A stretch of 24,174 bases of DNA from Sphacelaria rigidula (taxonomy: Eukaryota > Phaeophyceae > Sphacelariales). Made by a program: the position numbers and the translations under genes. The stretch spans positions 1 to 24,174 of the forward strand of contig CAXNAA020000217.1 in NCBI GenBank assembly GCA_964200075.2, read 5' to 3'. Position 1 is the first letter of the stretch. Each line of letters starts with the position of its first letter. Of the stretch, positions 9,701 through 23,139 are shown piece by piece. The notes under the pieces are model-generated. The model ran no database searches. It was not told the origin of the DNA and was given only the letters and a program-made list of their open reading frames with translations.

Positions 9701-12700
9701 TCGACTAAACTGGGGTCCGCCGATTTTTCACCTCGCAGTTGCGATGACTATGTAAATTCAACGATGTTGCACCCCGTACCTCGTCGCTGACTTCGTCATG
9801 GCTCCGTTACTGAGCAAAAGTGAACCGTCTGTGAGCTGTTCGTTAACTCGACTTGGCTATGTTCTTCTGCACTACGCAACCACGAACGAGTGCATCACGA
9901 GCAACAAGATCTCCAAGTGATTGAGATAGAGCTCCCAGTTATTCTTCTGATGCAAGTGTCTGTCGAGCGCCGCGACTCTTATCTTCGGTCATGTTCTTCT
10001 CGACGCTTGTGGTTAACGACGCGACAATCTCTTTATATTCGATCTCTGCGCTTTTGTCGAAACACCATGCCAGCGAGATGGATCCGTCGACCGCTCTGTA
10101 CATACCAGTGGGATGTGTCGAAAAAAAACCGCGTCACGTCCACATTCTGCCGTTGGGTGAACCATTACCGCTGTCTGTCGCCCGTGGTATTCCTTTATGC
10201 TACTGGATAATGGCCTCCGTGATTATGCCGTGACATACTCGTTCGTATCGAGCAGAAACCAGTCCTCGCGACAAACCCAGGAATACGCAGATTCCCCAAC
10301 TAAAGCAACCTTCGCTAGCGCAAATTGCGAAATAACATCCTCGCACAACCAAAGTGGAGAAAGTTACAGCGACAATTTGGATTCAGTGTCGTGACTCTTT
10401 TACCCTTACGTGCTCACCACGTTGGTTCTGGCTGCACGGCTTGGCGGATATACATGGATATATTCCATTCGTTTCACGGAAAGAACAATTGTTCTGCACC
10501 GCACAAAAAAATTACCAAACTGACCAACGAAACAGGTCTCCTCAAAAAAGCACCCCCGCCCATATCACCTGTTATTTCTCTTGCTGTTCGTTCGCGTTGT
10601 AGAGGTCTCTAAACCAAATTTCGGTTTTCGTCTGCCGATGAAGGACGTGGAGGCTCCAACACATATTGTAAACAGTGACGTGGGGAAAAAAATGCCCATT
10701 TCCGTTTTCTTTCTCTCATCATCAGGAACGATGACGCATTTTCTTTCTTGCCCTCGCGTCGACTCTCCGGCCCCTGATCGTGCCATGTTTTTGCTGTGTT
10801 GGCACACAGCTTCCGTTACTCCCAGCGCACGAAGACCTCTTGCACGACCTTTCATGTTTTCCCCGCAGTTTTTCACCTTGGTTTTGCTCGCGACGTTTTC
10901 GTACATTGAGTCATGTCGATGTTTTCACTATCACGATGTCGGAGGCCGCGTACCCTCCATCCGCGATTTTCGTTTTCTTCATGACGAAACGTCACAATTC
11001 GAGATATGTCAAACACGAAAAGCGGCCGGACGCGCACACCAATGCGTTGCGGCTCCGCCAGAGCGCGTCTCACGAAACGAAAACAAACAGCCCTTCTTTT
11101 TCAAGCTAACCCTAAATAGTTTTCCCTTTCGTTTTTGCACCGTTGTTTCGGTTGCAAGCATGTTCCCCCCCCTCCCCCCCGCCCCTTCCGGCGAGGAAGA
11201 GTGTGCCATATGCTACCCTCGATATCAGGGTCGGCAGGCGACAGCGGTTGATTTTGAAGTTGGTGACAGAAGCGCCAGGGGTCGCTCATCTCTCTTGACC
11301 TCAATGTGACGGGATTGCCTCGCAAATTGGTACCCTCGAGAAGTCGACGATGGTCGAAATAAACAGTTTGGTCCGAAAATCCAGGAGAAGGCCCTGTTTG
11401 ACCAAGGCCCTCTGTTCCGAGTATGAGACACCCATGAGTACGCGCATGTCAGTGTGCATCGATTCCCCGATGGTGTCCCCATAGGGCGAGACCGGATGAA
11501 CGGGGGTACACAGGCCTCATCGCACCAGACAGAGTAGGGAGAGAGGGGAGGAACTGGGGGACAAGGGATGATGCAGCGCGAGAGGCGGGGGGTAGGAAGT
11601 GCCCGACTTTCAATCCAAACATTTGTCACGCAAGAATAGTATGCTGGTTTTGGCGGGCAAAACTGGCGCACGACTGTTTTTTCCGTATTCCACAAACATC
11701 GAGGCTACGATAAGGGTCCAGATGGCCGAGCGTTTGGGATCGGTATTCACCTTTGCTGACACGGGTAGCGATATCATGTTGAATCCACGGTGGAGACGCA
11801 CGGGGGTGGGAGTGCATGGGAAAGGGGTGGGTGCGTGCATCGCGTGACATTGTACGCGTTTTCGGGTGGATGATCGTTCCCCAGTAGCTCTGTACCCTTC
11901 AAGAACGACCGATATTTCCGCTTGTTTTGATATGCCGTATACCATGAACACACCCGCCTGTTGATGACCCTAGCCCATCCCAAGACTTCGCGTATTCCTC
12001 CTGAAGGACAAGCGCCGAAGATGGCGCAGGAAAATGTACCCATCGAATTGATGCAAGGGCCACCGTCTGTTGCCGTGGGTGTCTAGCGCTTGCAATATTC
12101 CCAATCCGTCGCTACACACGCCCTGCCCTCGAATTCGTTGATTTTCTTCACGCTGACGTTCACGACTCGTGTACTTGTGCACGGCCCTGTTGATGAGGAA
12201 AGTGCTGAGCGCGAACATGCCAGGAACGCACGACAGACCCCGAACCAAAATCGAATGTACGAATTCCATGAAACATGAGAGAGCGGAGCTGAACCAAGCC
12301 TGGCGAGTGTGCTGCAGTGCACTGTACTCAGCCCTACTGTGTATCCCCCGCTTTTGCATTCTCACGTGGCTATTCGTACGTTTCTGCGCAACCAAAACAT
12401 GAAATTTCTCCAGGTACGGAGCGTGCAGGAGTCCATCGAACAGCTGGAACGAGATCGAGAAGCGTCCACAGACCCGCTGGTGAGAATTCAAACATCTTTG
12501 TTTACAAGGCGTCTTGAAATTGCGAGATGAAAATTCCTGTTACTACTCGGTGTAGTGTTGGCGGAGGAAAGGAGAGGGGTGAGGTTGACCAGGGTGCAAG
12601 GGAGGGCAGCGGTGCACGGTAAACCCGTGACTCTGTGGAGAGCACACAAGGCTTCTCTATCGAGTGATGATGCACCCTACACCGTCGGCTTTCGAAAGGA

Positions 12701-15700
12701 TAACAACAAACTCTTCAAACTTTGTATGGTATATTTCAATCTCACAACCCTACATGGTATTGGGATTTATACTGCTTCGACCATGGACCCTCGCTTAGCT
12801 CTTGTCGGAAAAGCACTACGGGGCGGGGATTCATATTTCATACTTTGATCTCTTCTGCCTCCGAAACTGTACCCCGCGTCTCGGCCCGCGACAGGAGGTA
12901 TGCATACAGCACTGTCCAGTTTGATTATTTTCTGCGGCCCGAAATTGCGTGCACTGTACTCCCATTTCCTTGATATTGTGTGGCATCGTAAGTTCACAAC
13001 TTGAACCTCCGTGAATATTTCGTTCTCGTCATAGTTTTGTGGTGGAGTGCGATTGCTGTTCCATCAGAACGCGCCTACAGGAGATGGCTTTCGTTACCCA
13101 TCTCTGTGTCCGTGTTCCTTGCTAAAAGTTGCAATACTTGCATTGACACGCGTCGGCAACGAAGCCCAACCGCTCTCGAGCATTTCAAAGAGGGCGTTTT
13201 CGTTGTACGTTGACATATCGCCCCCTCTGTGTAGCCCTTCACCTATAACTTTTTGCTGACTAGACGAGGCGGTGTTCATATAGAAGTCGACATGAAAACC
13301 GCTCACAGGGAATGGACGTGGCGCGCTGTAGCCCAAGCTGTTTCAAGCCTCGAGAAGGAGTACGTGAAGCGTCAAAGAGGCCTCGGGGCACTGTTTGAAT
13401 GCTGGGCTGTCACATGTCGTGAGAGTCCACTTCGTCTGACCTCACTTTCTTTCTCGAGGTCTGAAGGCAATTTGTGGCACAGAACATTCAGCACGTGCGG
13501 TCGAGGGTTGGTTTTGAAAACACACTCGTATCCTCCCTAATGGCTCAACACCTTACTTTCATGTGAAAATATACGTAGTTTTAGTACACACGATCGATTC
13601 GGGCCCAATCCGGAGGGTACGCCCAGGTTCCCCCAGCACATGATTTGCCCTCTCCTAGCGCATGGTTCGGATTATCACGTGATGAGATTGAGACCTTCCG
13701 TTGTGTGCACGCTTTCACACCCTCACAAACCGCCGACACTTTTGCCAAGCTTTCCCAGACCACGATTGTAACATGATTTTCGTGGACACTTATGGTTCGA
13801 CTTCGACTTTTCGCCCTATACACTGAAATGCCTGCGGTGATGTGGTGGTCGTACTGTTGTAGCCAGCGTGTTATTCAAGCAGGTGGGCGAAAAATTCATG
13901 GTTGATGCTCATAGAACACTCACAGCTGCTGGCAGGGAAGTTGAGGCGCCGTGTGTGATATGCCAATCTCACTGAGGCAAAATATTATTTTCACATTGTG
14001 TCGTGCACGCCCTTCCTTGCCCCTTCCCCCCCACTCCCTCCCCCGACCCGATATAAAGGCGTATTTCACTCACACGCGTCATGCGGTACTTGCTGGCTTC
14101 CCTGTCATGTGATCAATGTGATCATGTGTCGGATTCTTTAGGCATGTCAATTGCGGGCCAAAATACAGAGAGTGCAGACAGACCTTCCGGGGGGACTAAG
14201 CTACAGCTCGTCCTCAGCGACAGTCATGTATGCCGGCGTTTATTTCAAAATGCCCTCTTCGTAGCTTCTTTTTTTTTTTCTCCACAATTCATTCGTCGTT
14301 GATTTCAAAAGCACGTCATCTGTGGTACAACATTTTCCGGCCACCAGTATTCTCCGGTCAACCTTGGCAATCTGTTCGCTGGACTCCCGATTATCAACAG
14401 TATTGAATCTACATCTCCTTAGACCGGCGGGCTAGCCGCTCCGGATACTTTGTGAAAGTCCCGAAAGTGTAATTTCACGTCGACTCAGTGGCCCTATAAT
14501 TTTTCGAGTCAACAATACCTGCCAGAGAGAGGCAGCGCATAAAAGAGGGCGCTTCTCTCTAGTTTCATCATCAAGGTTGAGCCCCGCGGCAGTCTTCATA
14601 TGTGGAAAAATCAACGAAGACGAAGGGTCCCGTGCGAATTTCTGGGGTACGCATATGAAAGTTTTGCGGCGTAGCTTTTGCCCTTGACCTGCTCGAGTGA
14701 AAAAAACGCTCCTGGCGATGCAAAGAGGGGTCCCCGGAGAATCATCGAAAACGGCGAAGAAAATTTGGACATTCATACATGAAATCATGCACAGATGCGC
14801 ACCCCTGCAGGGGACCGTTTTCACGGTCAGACGACAGTGGCTGTCATGGACCCCGTGTCAAAAATTCTGACGTTCTCTCACCCTTGACTCTAGGGCGGTG
14901 TTTTCATCCTTCTGCATACGCAACCGATACATTCACGGGTACGCTGGATTATACTGGTTGACGAAATCGTTTTGATCGCAATTCCTGCGCCCCAGCCTCC
15001 CTCCCTCTCTCTCTTTCTCTCTCTATCCTACCCTCTCTTGCCTCCCTTGCTGAAATTCCGTTACCTGGGTTCTAACACCCGTCGCCTCTCATATGCCTTG
15101 GTAGCCGAGGTCACGTGTGACGGTCAACCTGCGGTAAGGGTTCTGAACTGAACTCAATTGTTGAGGTGTTTATACTGTACTAAGGAAAATGAGGGCTGTT
15201 TGCGAAGAGCTCAAGGTGCCAGTCTTTGTAACGCCCTTTTTGATGTGTTTAGTAGAAGAGGGTTGCATGGTTCGAGCCGGGGAGCAAAATGTGGCTCCAT
15301 CGATTTCGGGCTACGGCGTCGTGTGTTTTCAGCTAACCTTCGGCTCTCCTGCCCCACCCTGTATTCCCCCCCTTCCCCCTCAGCCCGCGCGGCATGCTTG
15401 GTTGTGCACATCTTGCCGTCCAGTTTCCCCATACGCTTGGCGTACTAGGATGGTCGTGGGGTCACATTGTGCAGCATTTATATCGACGACGGATGTGAAA
15501 TGAGACCGGCGCTTAGTGACTCGCCATCTCTGTCCATACAGACGAGAAGCTGCACATCAATCCTCGCAGATTATAGAGGGTAGTTTGGGAGCACTGTATG
15601 GCCGGGCGACCTGCCCTTCTTGTCCAATTTCAAGCTCGAGGGGAGGCAAGGATGGGGTGGAGAGAGAAGTTCATCCTTCGTCAGTTGAAGAAACCGCAGC

Positions 15701-16979
15701 CCCACGCCTCCCCCCCCGTACTCCCTCCCCTTATTCTCGTCTTGAAGTATAACCAGACCCATAATTTCGTTACTGGTCGAAACTTGAGTGCTCGTATCGG
15801 GGTAGGGGAGTGAACGAGGGCATCATTCGTCCACTCTTTCGTTTCGGTCTTGGCGCATCATGATCGTCCCGAAGCATTAGGAGCGGTAATGGGTTTCGTG
15901 CGAAACATCGCGTTTGCTTCGGCCTAATTTGTCCTCGGGGCTAAATCTCGCAATCTCGATATTCGAAATTCGGTTTCAGATTTCAACAAAATGGGCGCTG
16001 TCTTCAAGCGCACCTTATGAATGAATTTTGGACGATTTCTGTCCGTGGAGAATTTCAACCGAAACGGAGGATTTACTGCTCATTTCATGTTTTTCGAAGA
16101 TGCTCGTAAGATGAAACACACCAGTACATCTTCAATCAGTTCATTTTGAAACGCGTAGACTCTGATTTTTTTTCTTCTTGTAGTCAATGCCCTTCACATC
16201 ATCCCGCACCAGGTGCCCCTTATTCCAGGACACATACCCACGACCGCCGTCCCGCGTCTTCCGGATTATACTTCTACCACCTACGCATACAGCGTACACG
16301 TGGTCTTCTCGTGACTGTAATCGACCCTCTTGCACGGATAGAGGACGTTTCATAGTTACGTACCTCTTTCGAGACCAAGTGTCAGTCCAAATTGTGAAAG
16401 TGGGTGCGCAACGTAAAACTGTTCCCACAAGTACGTCCTCTCTACCGTGTGGATAGCATGCCTACCCCTTCTACCCTGAATAAATCACCTGCGAAGTGCG
16501 ATCGACATGGCTGAAATACGTACGGGTTCTCACACATCGGGAGATGGTTGACCCCCGACTTGTCTTTGTCCATCAACATCTCTTCTCAGTTCTCCCTTAT
16601 TTTTTGGTCACAAGTTTTTTTTTGATTGCATCGGTTGCGTTCTCCTCCTTCCATCGTACGTCACACCCCCTTCCCACAGCTTACCCCGCTGACACATATA
16701 CGATGACTACAAAACATCTGCATGACGCCGTTCTTGGTGAGGAGCAAGAAGTGAAAGCGTTGTTTTTTCCAAACATGAAATGAGTGAAAGCTGTAGTTAC
16801 GCAACATGTCTTGTACTTACACCTCCTCCGCCCGCCCCCCGCCCCCCCCCCGCCCCCCCCGCCCCCCAACGGAACCACAGGCCGCCGAAGCCCCNNNNNN
16901 NNNNAAAAAGACAATTCTTTTTTTTTTCCAACCAAAAATAATTTGGATATCATTTTTTCCCTCTCTCCCTTTTTTCTTC

Positions 16980-17015
<36 letters not shown>

Positions 17016-20000
17016 CAAAACTCATGTCGAAAGTGAGAACACATGAATGACACCGAATAACAGAAAACCCCTGAATGTCTTTAGTGGGGTCCGAGATTGA
17101 GCCCCTTTGTCCGCCACGGCCGGGCATCAGAGTTCTACACATATCTAGTGATTTGAACATACATGTCGACTCAACAGATTGCCCAACCTGGCGGCCAAAG
17201 GGTCAACGCATACACGGTGAAGCACAGCAGTGGCTTGTGAGCGGTAAACACGGCATGACTCCCCCATAATCTCCTTGACCCTCAATACACTTGTGGGTGA
17301 CGATACAACACATGACGACAACGAATAAAAAGTCTCGGGGGGGTTGTATCGAGCCGACAATCAGCGATTTTCTCGAGAGTCGGCATGTCACGGTAAAACC
17401 CCACCACAATAAAGATGCGTGGAACGATGCCCATTCTGTCATGAGGACAGACGTTCGCTAGTGTGTCTACAACTCCCACGATTGTGAAACGGTGGAGTTG
17501 CTGCGAGTTTTGTCGTCGAAGAACCCATCGTTGGAAACACTCGATGGTAGCTTCGACACACGGATTTGGATCTTTACCGGGGCTTACAGTCCTGTGCTAA
17601 CACACAGCCTGCACGAAACGCATTTTTGCTCAACTCAGCGCCGAGTTGATATCTGCGGGTTGATAGCTGTCAAGGTTTTCTCTCCCCTTTGACGCTGTCG
17701 TCATCGCGGTTTTGCCTCTGTTTCGGAGTCAGGGTGAGGGTTGGGACTCGGAGTATTCCGCATGTGTCAACCATGGATATCTGACGATGAGCTCGAGCAC
17801 TGTTGGCCCACATTTCGAAATTAGGCAGCTCCAACGGAAGGGCGACGGTGTCAAGAATACTGTCGCTCAAAAAAGAACAGCTTTTTGCCGAACCGATCCG
17901 ATCCCCCCCCTTCCCCTCAGTCCACCACAATGCGACATTTGCTATTAATAGTTTTATGTGATGTACATTCTGCAAAAATGAAGCGAAAGCCGTATCCAAG
18001 ATGTTTTCCGTTACAAATGTTTTTTTTTTTTTTTTATCATGAAACAACACCATATGTGAACAGGCTGCGGAGGAGATGGACCTTCGATTGCGACTCCTGC
18101 GGCGGAGGGGGGAACTCGTGATACACTTCGCTAGCTGTGGTGAGTTTCAGAGGGTCCCTGTTTAACTTGATTTGATATGATCGTCGCACTTCAACTGACC
18201 CCTGAGGGATCCAGCCGTGGTTGCATGGCAGACGTACCCAAGACACAACAAAATTGAGTTTGGGGGTGGAGAATATGGAAATCCGACCCATGCTTTCATG
18301 TTTTCGGATTTCGTGCGAATATGGAGCAGCGTACGCGCTCTAGTACAATTTACCCCACTTGTTGGTACGGGGGTGGGGAAATGAGGACAACATCGCAACG
18401 AGAAAAATAAAATAGAGAGCGCATGTGCTCTATCTGATGGGCGGCGGGTCCATAAGTACGGGTTTATTTTCATAGTACAAGCACTAATTCCAAGCGATTT
18501 TATTTTAATGTTTGTCCTGTCCCTCTACGTTTCATAGCACATTTTATAGTACAAACTTGATTTTCGTAGAGGTTCCGTCACACATGGTTTCGCCGGTCTT
18601 CTGGTGCCCGCAGCCGCGGTGCAGCACCGTGCGGAGGCAGGATGATATCCAAGACGAATGTAGTCTCACAAGCGGCGCTCTGTCTATTGGGTTACTGGGT
18701 AGTGTACCCAACGTTCGCTATGAGTGTCTCCATGCCCGCGGTATGGTTGCGGTGGGTTGGTGTTGCAGTCTCCATTTGCGCTTAGGTTGCTGCTGCATCT
18801 GCACGGATTGGATACCCCGCACGATCCAAGATGGCTCCACCGTCGTCGTTGTATGGTGTTTCATGTTGCTCGGACGGAATATAAACCGGGAAAAAGACTC
18901 GACACGCATCAATGCTGCTGCCCCCCTTTTGTAGACTGTCGTGCTGTTGTTCTGGATGACTCGCGTTGATCGATGCCGTACAGACATGCATGACTCGCGA
19001 CAGAAAATTGTTGCGGTACAACGCTGGAGATAACCAAGCACTCTACACACAGGACATCAGACAGCCAACGCAAAAATGTATCTCTCTTGTGTACACGGTT
19101 CCGTGTGCTACACTGCCGCTTCCTTTCGAAGGTGTACGCTTCGCTTGCTTTGATTTGGTGCCATCTTGGTGTGTATCAAAATATTATCGATGCTGACTGC
19201 ACTTTTTTTCCCCCCAGCTCTCCCCCTTCTGTCCTGGGCTGTAGCAAGCCAACGGAGGAAATTCAAGTCCAGAACAGGCCCGGACAACAAATAACCGAAC
19301 AGTGCAATCTTGCTGACCTCTCTGCGGCAGATAGGGTTTGAATAATGCACATGTCCAGCGATAATCCCGACAAGAATCATGGAAAACAACGGAAAAATCG
19401 ATGATTTCAATTTAATTATTTCATAACGACCCGTGGCTACGAACTCGGTGCCATCTGATGACGCATTGTTTCCAAACGCGTTGACCGATTCCTGTTGGCG
19501 GTTGTTGCGTTGGACGGATCAAGCTCTCTCAAATTCGAACGTATCCATTACAAAGTCGAAGGCGGGATCGTGTAGTATTGTAACGCAAATCTTGACTATC
19601 ATCCTATCGCCATACTCAAGTTTGATGGTTAGTAGTGTATGATATGTTGACCTCAATTTATGGGAGGCTAATGTAAGCAGGACGCTTGAACGATGGGCGT
19701 GGCCCGCCTTCGAAACAGACGGCATGTAGGTGGTAGCTTCTCACTGCATGCAGCGTGTGCGGAGCGTATGAGTACGCGACGGGGACTTGTTTTTGGTAAG
19801 ACTTGCTTGCAGGGCAGGGCTTGGGACAAGGAATGGAATCACGGACGGGGGGTGCAGTGCTGCCTCACCCAGAGTAAGGATCATACCCCGTCACCCGGAC
19901 TGAGGATTGGAAGATGACAGGCCTAGGGTCACAGTCCTGGTTGACGGCCCCGAGTCAACGAGTAACCGAGTCGGATCGCATATAGCTGAGGTTTGTACGG

Positions 20001-22444
20001 TGTAGTCGATATTAGTTTATATTCAATTTGTTTTCCCGATCTATTTGGTTCAGGGCTGGAGTCTGACATGCGGAAAGGGATATTTTTGGCAGATCCCCGC
20101 GACGTGGATGCAATGATCGCGAAGGCCCACGAGGCCTACGGAAGTCGACGACCCCCACAAGGCTGGTGAGAGCGGTGCTACCTGTACGATTATTTGGATG
20201 TGCGTCCGTATAGCCGTCGCACTCCGCTGTAGTAAATCAACATCGTCCGACTGTCAGCCTCAGGGTGGAGACATTGTGAGTTTGATTCCCGATGCGATGG
20301 GTTTTTTCTTCGGAGGTGTCTGATTTTCAACGACGGAAGCGTGAGTACGTGAGTCAAGAAGTAGTCGACTGAGTTGCTAGAACGAGAGTTGACGCGATGC
20401 AGGAGCGCTGGCCCAACCCGCGAGGCCAAAATGCAAGTACCGGGAAGAGATGGATTGATCCTTCTCGGAAACACTGACTCCTTCTGAGGATAAGGAAGAG
20501 TTCAAAAAGCGACAAATGAGTAGATGAACAAATCAATAGTGAGAGTCGTCGAAGGGAACCGCACATTCTTCACGATGAGCCCCCCCTCCGCCCCGGTGAC
20601 GTATGTTTGGATTTGAATCTTCTGACTGTAGGAAACTTGTGGGTGAGTGCAGGGGAGAATTCAAAGCCCCTGCCACACTCCTGTGGATCCGTTTGGCGGA
20701 GATCGTTTCGTTCCCTGCTCATGACGAAACCTGTATGTTTTTGCAGTTTTAAGTATACAAGTTTTGGAACAAGTTTTGATAGCAGGGGTATATATATATA
20801 TATATGTATGTAACGTGCATCATGTATATCAAATTGCCTGAAGTCGGGACTGACAAAACAGCGGAGCCATGCAATGCCTTTTATTTCTGTGCCGTGATGC
20901 TCAGCGATGTTACCGTTCTACCTTGATTCGACCTATACAGACATTCGGAGGCACCAGGAAAACGCCGTAAGTCAATTTTTGATCCACCTCGGACCAAATA
21001 CCACCAATGTTACTATGAGCATCTCATTCCTCGGCTACACTTGTATTTGGATCGATACCATATGCTCTAACGAGCTCAACCCCTTCCGTCCTGCCGCCCG
21101 CTCTCCTGCTTTCACGGGTTCCGTCCTGCTGTTGAGAAGGGACTCGCTAGGTCGATTTCCGGACCCGATGATTCGAGAGCACTTCTTGGAGCAGATGCGT
21201 GCGCACATGGTCGGTGGGGGCGGCATGCTCTCGGCGCCTGACTCGCCCCTTCCGCCTAGAGGACCTTTTTGGACCGAGGGTAGCGGGGCTAATGCGTTGG
21301 ACGATATTCGGGTAGACGCAGGGCAGCACCCGCACTTGCGTCACCCACAACATCATCCGTCAAGCGCGCAGCACCCGGTGTGTGTTGAAGAATGACGGTT
21401 TGGGGGCAGGAGGGCAAAGGATGATGCACACCCAACTGTGTCACCATGATCATGAACAAACGTGAAACGATCGGGACCGTGCTCATGTTTTGCTGTTGGT
21501 ATTCTAGTAGTGTGTATCCCTCCTTATCTGAGGGCGGTTATGGGTTATGGTGGCATGCGCATAAGGTCAGATGGTGGTGGAGAGGACAGGGGAGCACCTC
21601 ACCCGTCAGTTATCGCAAAGTATTTGTGTGGGGATTGCGTCGTTGTGGCTATCGAACAGAGCCCCGATTTTTGAAGCTTGTGCGTTGAAGAAGTCAACAC
21701 TCGTTGACAAACAACAAAAACACGACAAGGAGCGCCCAAAACGCGAGTCGCCTGTGGGGTCTCCCAACACTTTGTTTTCGTCATCGTTGTACTTGATCTG
21801 CCGTGCTTTGTTGATCCTCGCAGCAGATACACCGACCGCCCCGTACGCATTCCGGCGGCGGCAGCGGAGGAGGAGGAGGAGGAGGTGGTGGAAGCGGTCG
21901 CCTCCACCCCTCTCACTGGCCACAACCACACTCGCACAACCAACACTCTTGGCAGCCAGAGCCACCCCAGCGACCCCTCTACCCGCAACAAAGGGATGTC
22001 GAGCACCCTGGTCCTATCGGTAACTACCAGGACCCATACTGGAGTCCGCCCGCCTCCGCCGGAACGATGGCAGGTGGTGGTGGCGGCGGAAGCGGACTCG
22101 CGCGAGGCACCGGAGCGGCTGTAAGCCCCTCAGAATTCAACCGCATCCGCCAACCGGGGCGAGCGGAGTACCCGCCATCGAGCGAGGCAACGGGATCGTC
22201 GTCCTACCCATTCATCGGCCAACCCGCGACCTCAACGTCGGGGCAACCGCTGCAGCACCAACAGCCGGGACCGTTGGTGAGCTCTCCGCCTTCGCGCTCC
22301 GGAGGGCATGGGCATAGCGCCTCCTCGGCGACGACCGGTGGTGGCGGTAGCTATATGCACGCGGTCGGGACACAACATCGTACGGACCAGTGGGATAGCG
22401 GTGGCGGCGTGCCTGAAGGTTGGGCCTCAGCTGCAGGAAGCGGG

Positions 22445-22475
<31 letters not shown>

Positions 22476-23099
22476 GCGGCGGTGGGGATCACCATCCAGA
22501 TGACCGCGGAAGAGGACACTCCGCGCGCCATGGCGTATGGCGCCACGGTGGGAGATTGACGCCGCCCCAGCCACCCGTCGGCAGCGCGACAGATCGCCGA
22601 GGTTGGGGGTCCGTTGATCTAGCTAGTCCGCCGGAGCGCGGCCTACCGCCGCCGGCGATTGGGACCTTGCCGTCCATTTTCGAGCGGGCAACACATCTGG
22701 CCCGACCGGAGGGGATGCTTTTGCCTCCTGCCGCCTCTGCTCCTGTTTCGGGAAGCACAGGTGGCTCATCCTCGCTTGGTCGCCTACCTTCGGTGGGAGA
22801 CGGAGGGCAACAAGCCGTTGGCATCTCCGGTAGCGGTGGAGGGGGAGGCGGGGGCGGGGGCGGGGGGGCGGGGGGGGGGAGGAGGGGGCGATCGTGAGCA
22901 CTCTCAGTGGGCGAGCTCCTTCCAGCAACAGCAGCCTCCGCTGTCCGCGTTCGAGCACAGAGCATCGTGGGCAAGAGAAAGGCGCCCAGAAGGTGGGCTT
23001 GCGTCCGTCGCCCCAGGTGGGAATGGTAGCAATAGGGGGATTGGTGGCGGGGGAGGAGAGAGAGGGGCGCAGCAGCAGCAACAACAACAACAACAACAA

Positions 23100-23139
<40 letters not shown>

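Larger units (their letters stand above)
15580..20053 (+). other. Intron 6 of the RWP-RK gene (4.5 kb, contains assembly gap)
   Basis: The intron runs from GTAGTT to CTATTTGGTTCAG. It contains C-rich runs at 16827-16867, ten N at 16895-16904, 34 consecutive C at 16981-17014, and a T run at about 18020-18035. The 140-codon plus-strand frame at 18512-18934 overlaps minus-strand frames and has no recognisable domain. Additional small exons could be missed here. Confidence 0.45.

Noticed and set aside
9890-10394. Run of overlapping open frames, considered as a decayed retroelement
   Set aside because: No reverse transcriptase, protease or integrase motif could be read in any frame, and no terminal repeats were seen.
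13304-13368. Plus-strand candidate exon (EWTWRAVAQAVSSLEKEYVK) between exons 4 and 5
   Set aside because: The attractive frame is not the one reached in phase from exon 4, and exon 4 already joins exon 5 in phase with a continuous helical pattern.
16681-17160. Frames with Gly or Pro runs spanning the N gap
   Set aside because: They read through unresolved bases and homopolymer C/G tracts, so they carry no coding evidence.
19243-19334. Candidate exon after GGGCTGTAG (SKPTEEIQVQNRPGQQ)
   Set aside because: The donor GTTTGA is poor, and it does not fit the phase-1 junction between exons 6 and 7.
19758-19796. Possible small exon before GTAAGA at 19796
   Set aside because: The donor is good but the residues are Cys/Gly-rich and unlike neighbours, and inserting it breaks the phase between exons 6 and 7.
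20262-20310. tRNA-like TTTGATTCCC segment
   Set aside because: No matching acceptor stem, D-loop or anticodon arm could be paired around it.
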